From assembly GCA_036399695.1 (NCBI GenBank), contig DASWMP010000261.1, positions 1-13,765 on the forward strand: a stretch of DNA of 13,765 nucleotides, in the 5' to 3' direction. The DNA comes from DASVEE01 sp036399695 (GTDB lineage: Bacteria; Acidobacteriota; Thermoanaerobaculia; Gp7-AA8). The notes below the pieces were generated by a model. It did no database searches. It saw only the letters and a list, made by a program, of their open reading frames with translations, and was not told where the DNA came from. This document shows positions 13,067 through 13,765 of the stretch, piece after piece. Numbering within the stretch: the first letter of the stretch is position 1; each line of letters starts with the position of its first letter. The translations under genes and the position numbers were made by a program.

Positions 13067-13722
13067 GCCTCATCGTCGCGATCGACGGCCCGTCGGGCGT
13101 CGGCAAGACGACGACCAGCAAGCTCGTCGCCCGCGAGCTCGACATCCCCCACATCGACACCGGCGCCATGTACCGCGCCATCGGTCTGGCCGCGGCGCGC
13201 AAGGGCATCGACGTGAAGCACGACGAGCCGTCGCTGGCCGACCTCGCGTCCTCCTCGCAGATCGAGTTCATCCCGGGGGAGCCGCCGCACGTGCTCCTGG
13301 ATGGGGAAGACGTCACCGGCCTGATTCGCACGAACGAGATCAGCATGGCCGCCAGCCACGTCTCCGCCTTCCCGGTCATCCGCCGGTTGCTGGTGAAGCT
13401 GCAACAGGACCTCGGCCGGAAGAGCGGCGGCGTCCTGGAAGGGCGGGACATCGGCACGAAGGTCTTCCCCGAGACCCCGCACAAGTTCTTCCTCACGGCC
13501 CGCCCCGAGGTCCGCGCCGAGCGTCGCCACCGGGAGTTGCAGGCCAAAGGCACCGACGTGCCGCTCGAAACCGTGCTCGCTGAGACCAGGCAGCGCGACG
13601 AACAGGACTCGTCCCGCGCCGAATCCCCGCTGACCTACGACGAGAGCTACACCGTGATCGACACCTCGGACATGACCATTGAAGAGGTAGTCCAGACGAT
13701 CGTCGGCTCCGTCCGGGGCTGA
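13063..13722 (+). CDS. cmk: Cytidylate kinase
   Basis: The 219-aa product has the usual length of bacterial CMP kinases, which phosphorylate CMP and dCMP with ATP in pyrimidine nucleotide synthesis and salvage. The P-loop GPSGVGKTT is at residues 9-17. The CMP-binding DTGAMYRA follows near residues 32-39. The conserved EGRDIGTKVFP and the lid arginines (ARPEVRAERRHREL, RQRDEQDSSR) are intact, and the protein ends with the typical VIDTSDMTIEEVV strand-helix. The ATG overlaps the preceding stop (ATGA), so it is translationally coupled to the pseudouridine synthase gene. A hairpin 10 bp after the stop probably ends the operon. Confidence 0.97.
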   Translation: MSLIVAIDGPSGVGKTTTSKLVARELDIPHIDTGAMYRAIGLAAARKGIDVKHDEPSLADLASSSQIEFIPGEPPHVLLDGEDVTGLIRTNEISMAASHVSAFPVIRRLLVKLQQDLGRKSGGVLEGRDIGTKVFPETPHKFFLTARPEVRAERRHRELQAKGTDVPLETVLAETRQRDEQDSSRAESPLTYDESYTVIDTSDMTIEEVVQTIVGSVRG

Positions 13723-13732
13723 ATCTCGGTGT

Positions 13733-13757
13733 GCGGTGGCGCACGCCACCGCTCTTC
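13733..13757 (+). terminator. Hairpin after cmk, likely terminator
   Basis: GCGGTGGCG (13733-13741) pairs perfectly with CGCCACCGC (13744-13752) around a 2-nt centre, so the working loop is slightly larger. It is followed by the T-rich TCTTCT rather than a pure T-run. It could equally be another intergenic palindrome of the kind seen elsewhere here. TATACG at 13758-13763 is -10-like and could belong to the next gene beyond the window. Confidence 0.5.
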
Positions 13758-13765
13758 TATACGTG

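Noticed and set aside
12642..13583. 313-codon forward frame, very Arg/Pro-rich
   Set aside because: It overlaps the rluB tail and cmk in another frame; composition is that of a GC-rich shadow, and cmk motifs lie in the other frame.
12208..13749. 513-codon reverse-strand frame over rluB and cmk
   Set aside because: It is antisense to two recognised genes and only reflects high GC at third positions and the repeated tail codons.

Overview
The window looks like a chromosomal stretch of a GC-rich Gram-negative bacterium. The best guess is Acidobacteriota or a similar deep-branching, repeat-rich lineage. This rests on the high GC, on a lipoprotein-type RND adaptor (so there is an outer membrane), on the housekeeping order scpA-scpB-rluB-cmk, and on intergenic spaces packed with short palindromic repeats. 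No taxonomic marker settles it. All genes recognised are on the + strand.

Layout. (1) 1-416: 3' end of a NYN/YacP-like nuclease gene. (2) 527-907: RNase P RNA (rnpB, A-type), bounded by a perfect 12-bp P1 helix. (3) 1060-4863: ldcA (LD-carboxypeptidase, murein recycling), overlapping by ATGA a cyclic-nucleotide-binding + FHA signalling protein, then recG with a TTG start 10 bp later. (4) 4864-5310: a 447-bp gene-free island made of two inverted pairs of small hairpins plus other palindromes. (5) 5311-9626: an RND efflux pair (lipoprotein adaptor and 1071-aa HAE1-type pump), overlapping by ATGA, with no TolC-type channel gene in the window. (6) 9627-10054: a second gene-free island holding a 158-bp compound inverted repeat and another copy of the upstream hairpin. 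(7) 10055-13722: scpA, scpB, an RluB/RsuA-type pseudouridine synthase with a long basic tail, and cmk; the last three overlap by a few bases, and scpA is separated from scpB by a repeat-filled 166-bp gap. A terminator-like hairpin follows cmk.

How the genes work together. scpA and scpB give the two non-SMC subunits of the SMC-ScpAB condensin. They lie, as in many bacteria, next to a 23S pseudouridine synthase and cytidylate kinase. The RND pair should form the inner-membrane and periplasmic parts of a tripartite exporter. The cNMP-FHA protein has sensor and phosphopeptide-reader domains but no DNA-binding or catalytic domain.

The most unusual content is the repeats. At least four inverted elements have 28-35-nt arms and 40-48-nt spacers, about 98-111 bp in all, although their arm sequences differ. 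One lies inside the reading frame of scpB and is translated. The 158-bp element shows compensatory base changes between its two halves, so a folded structure appears to be maintained. A 28-nt hairpin repeat in direct orientation flanks the efflux pair.
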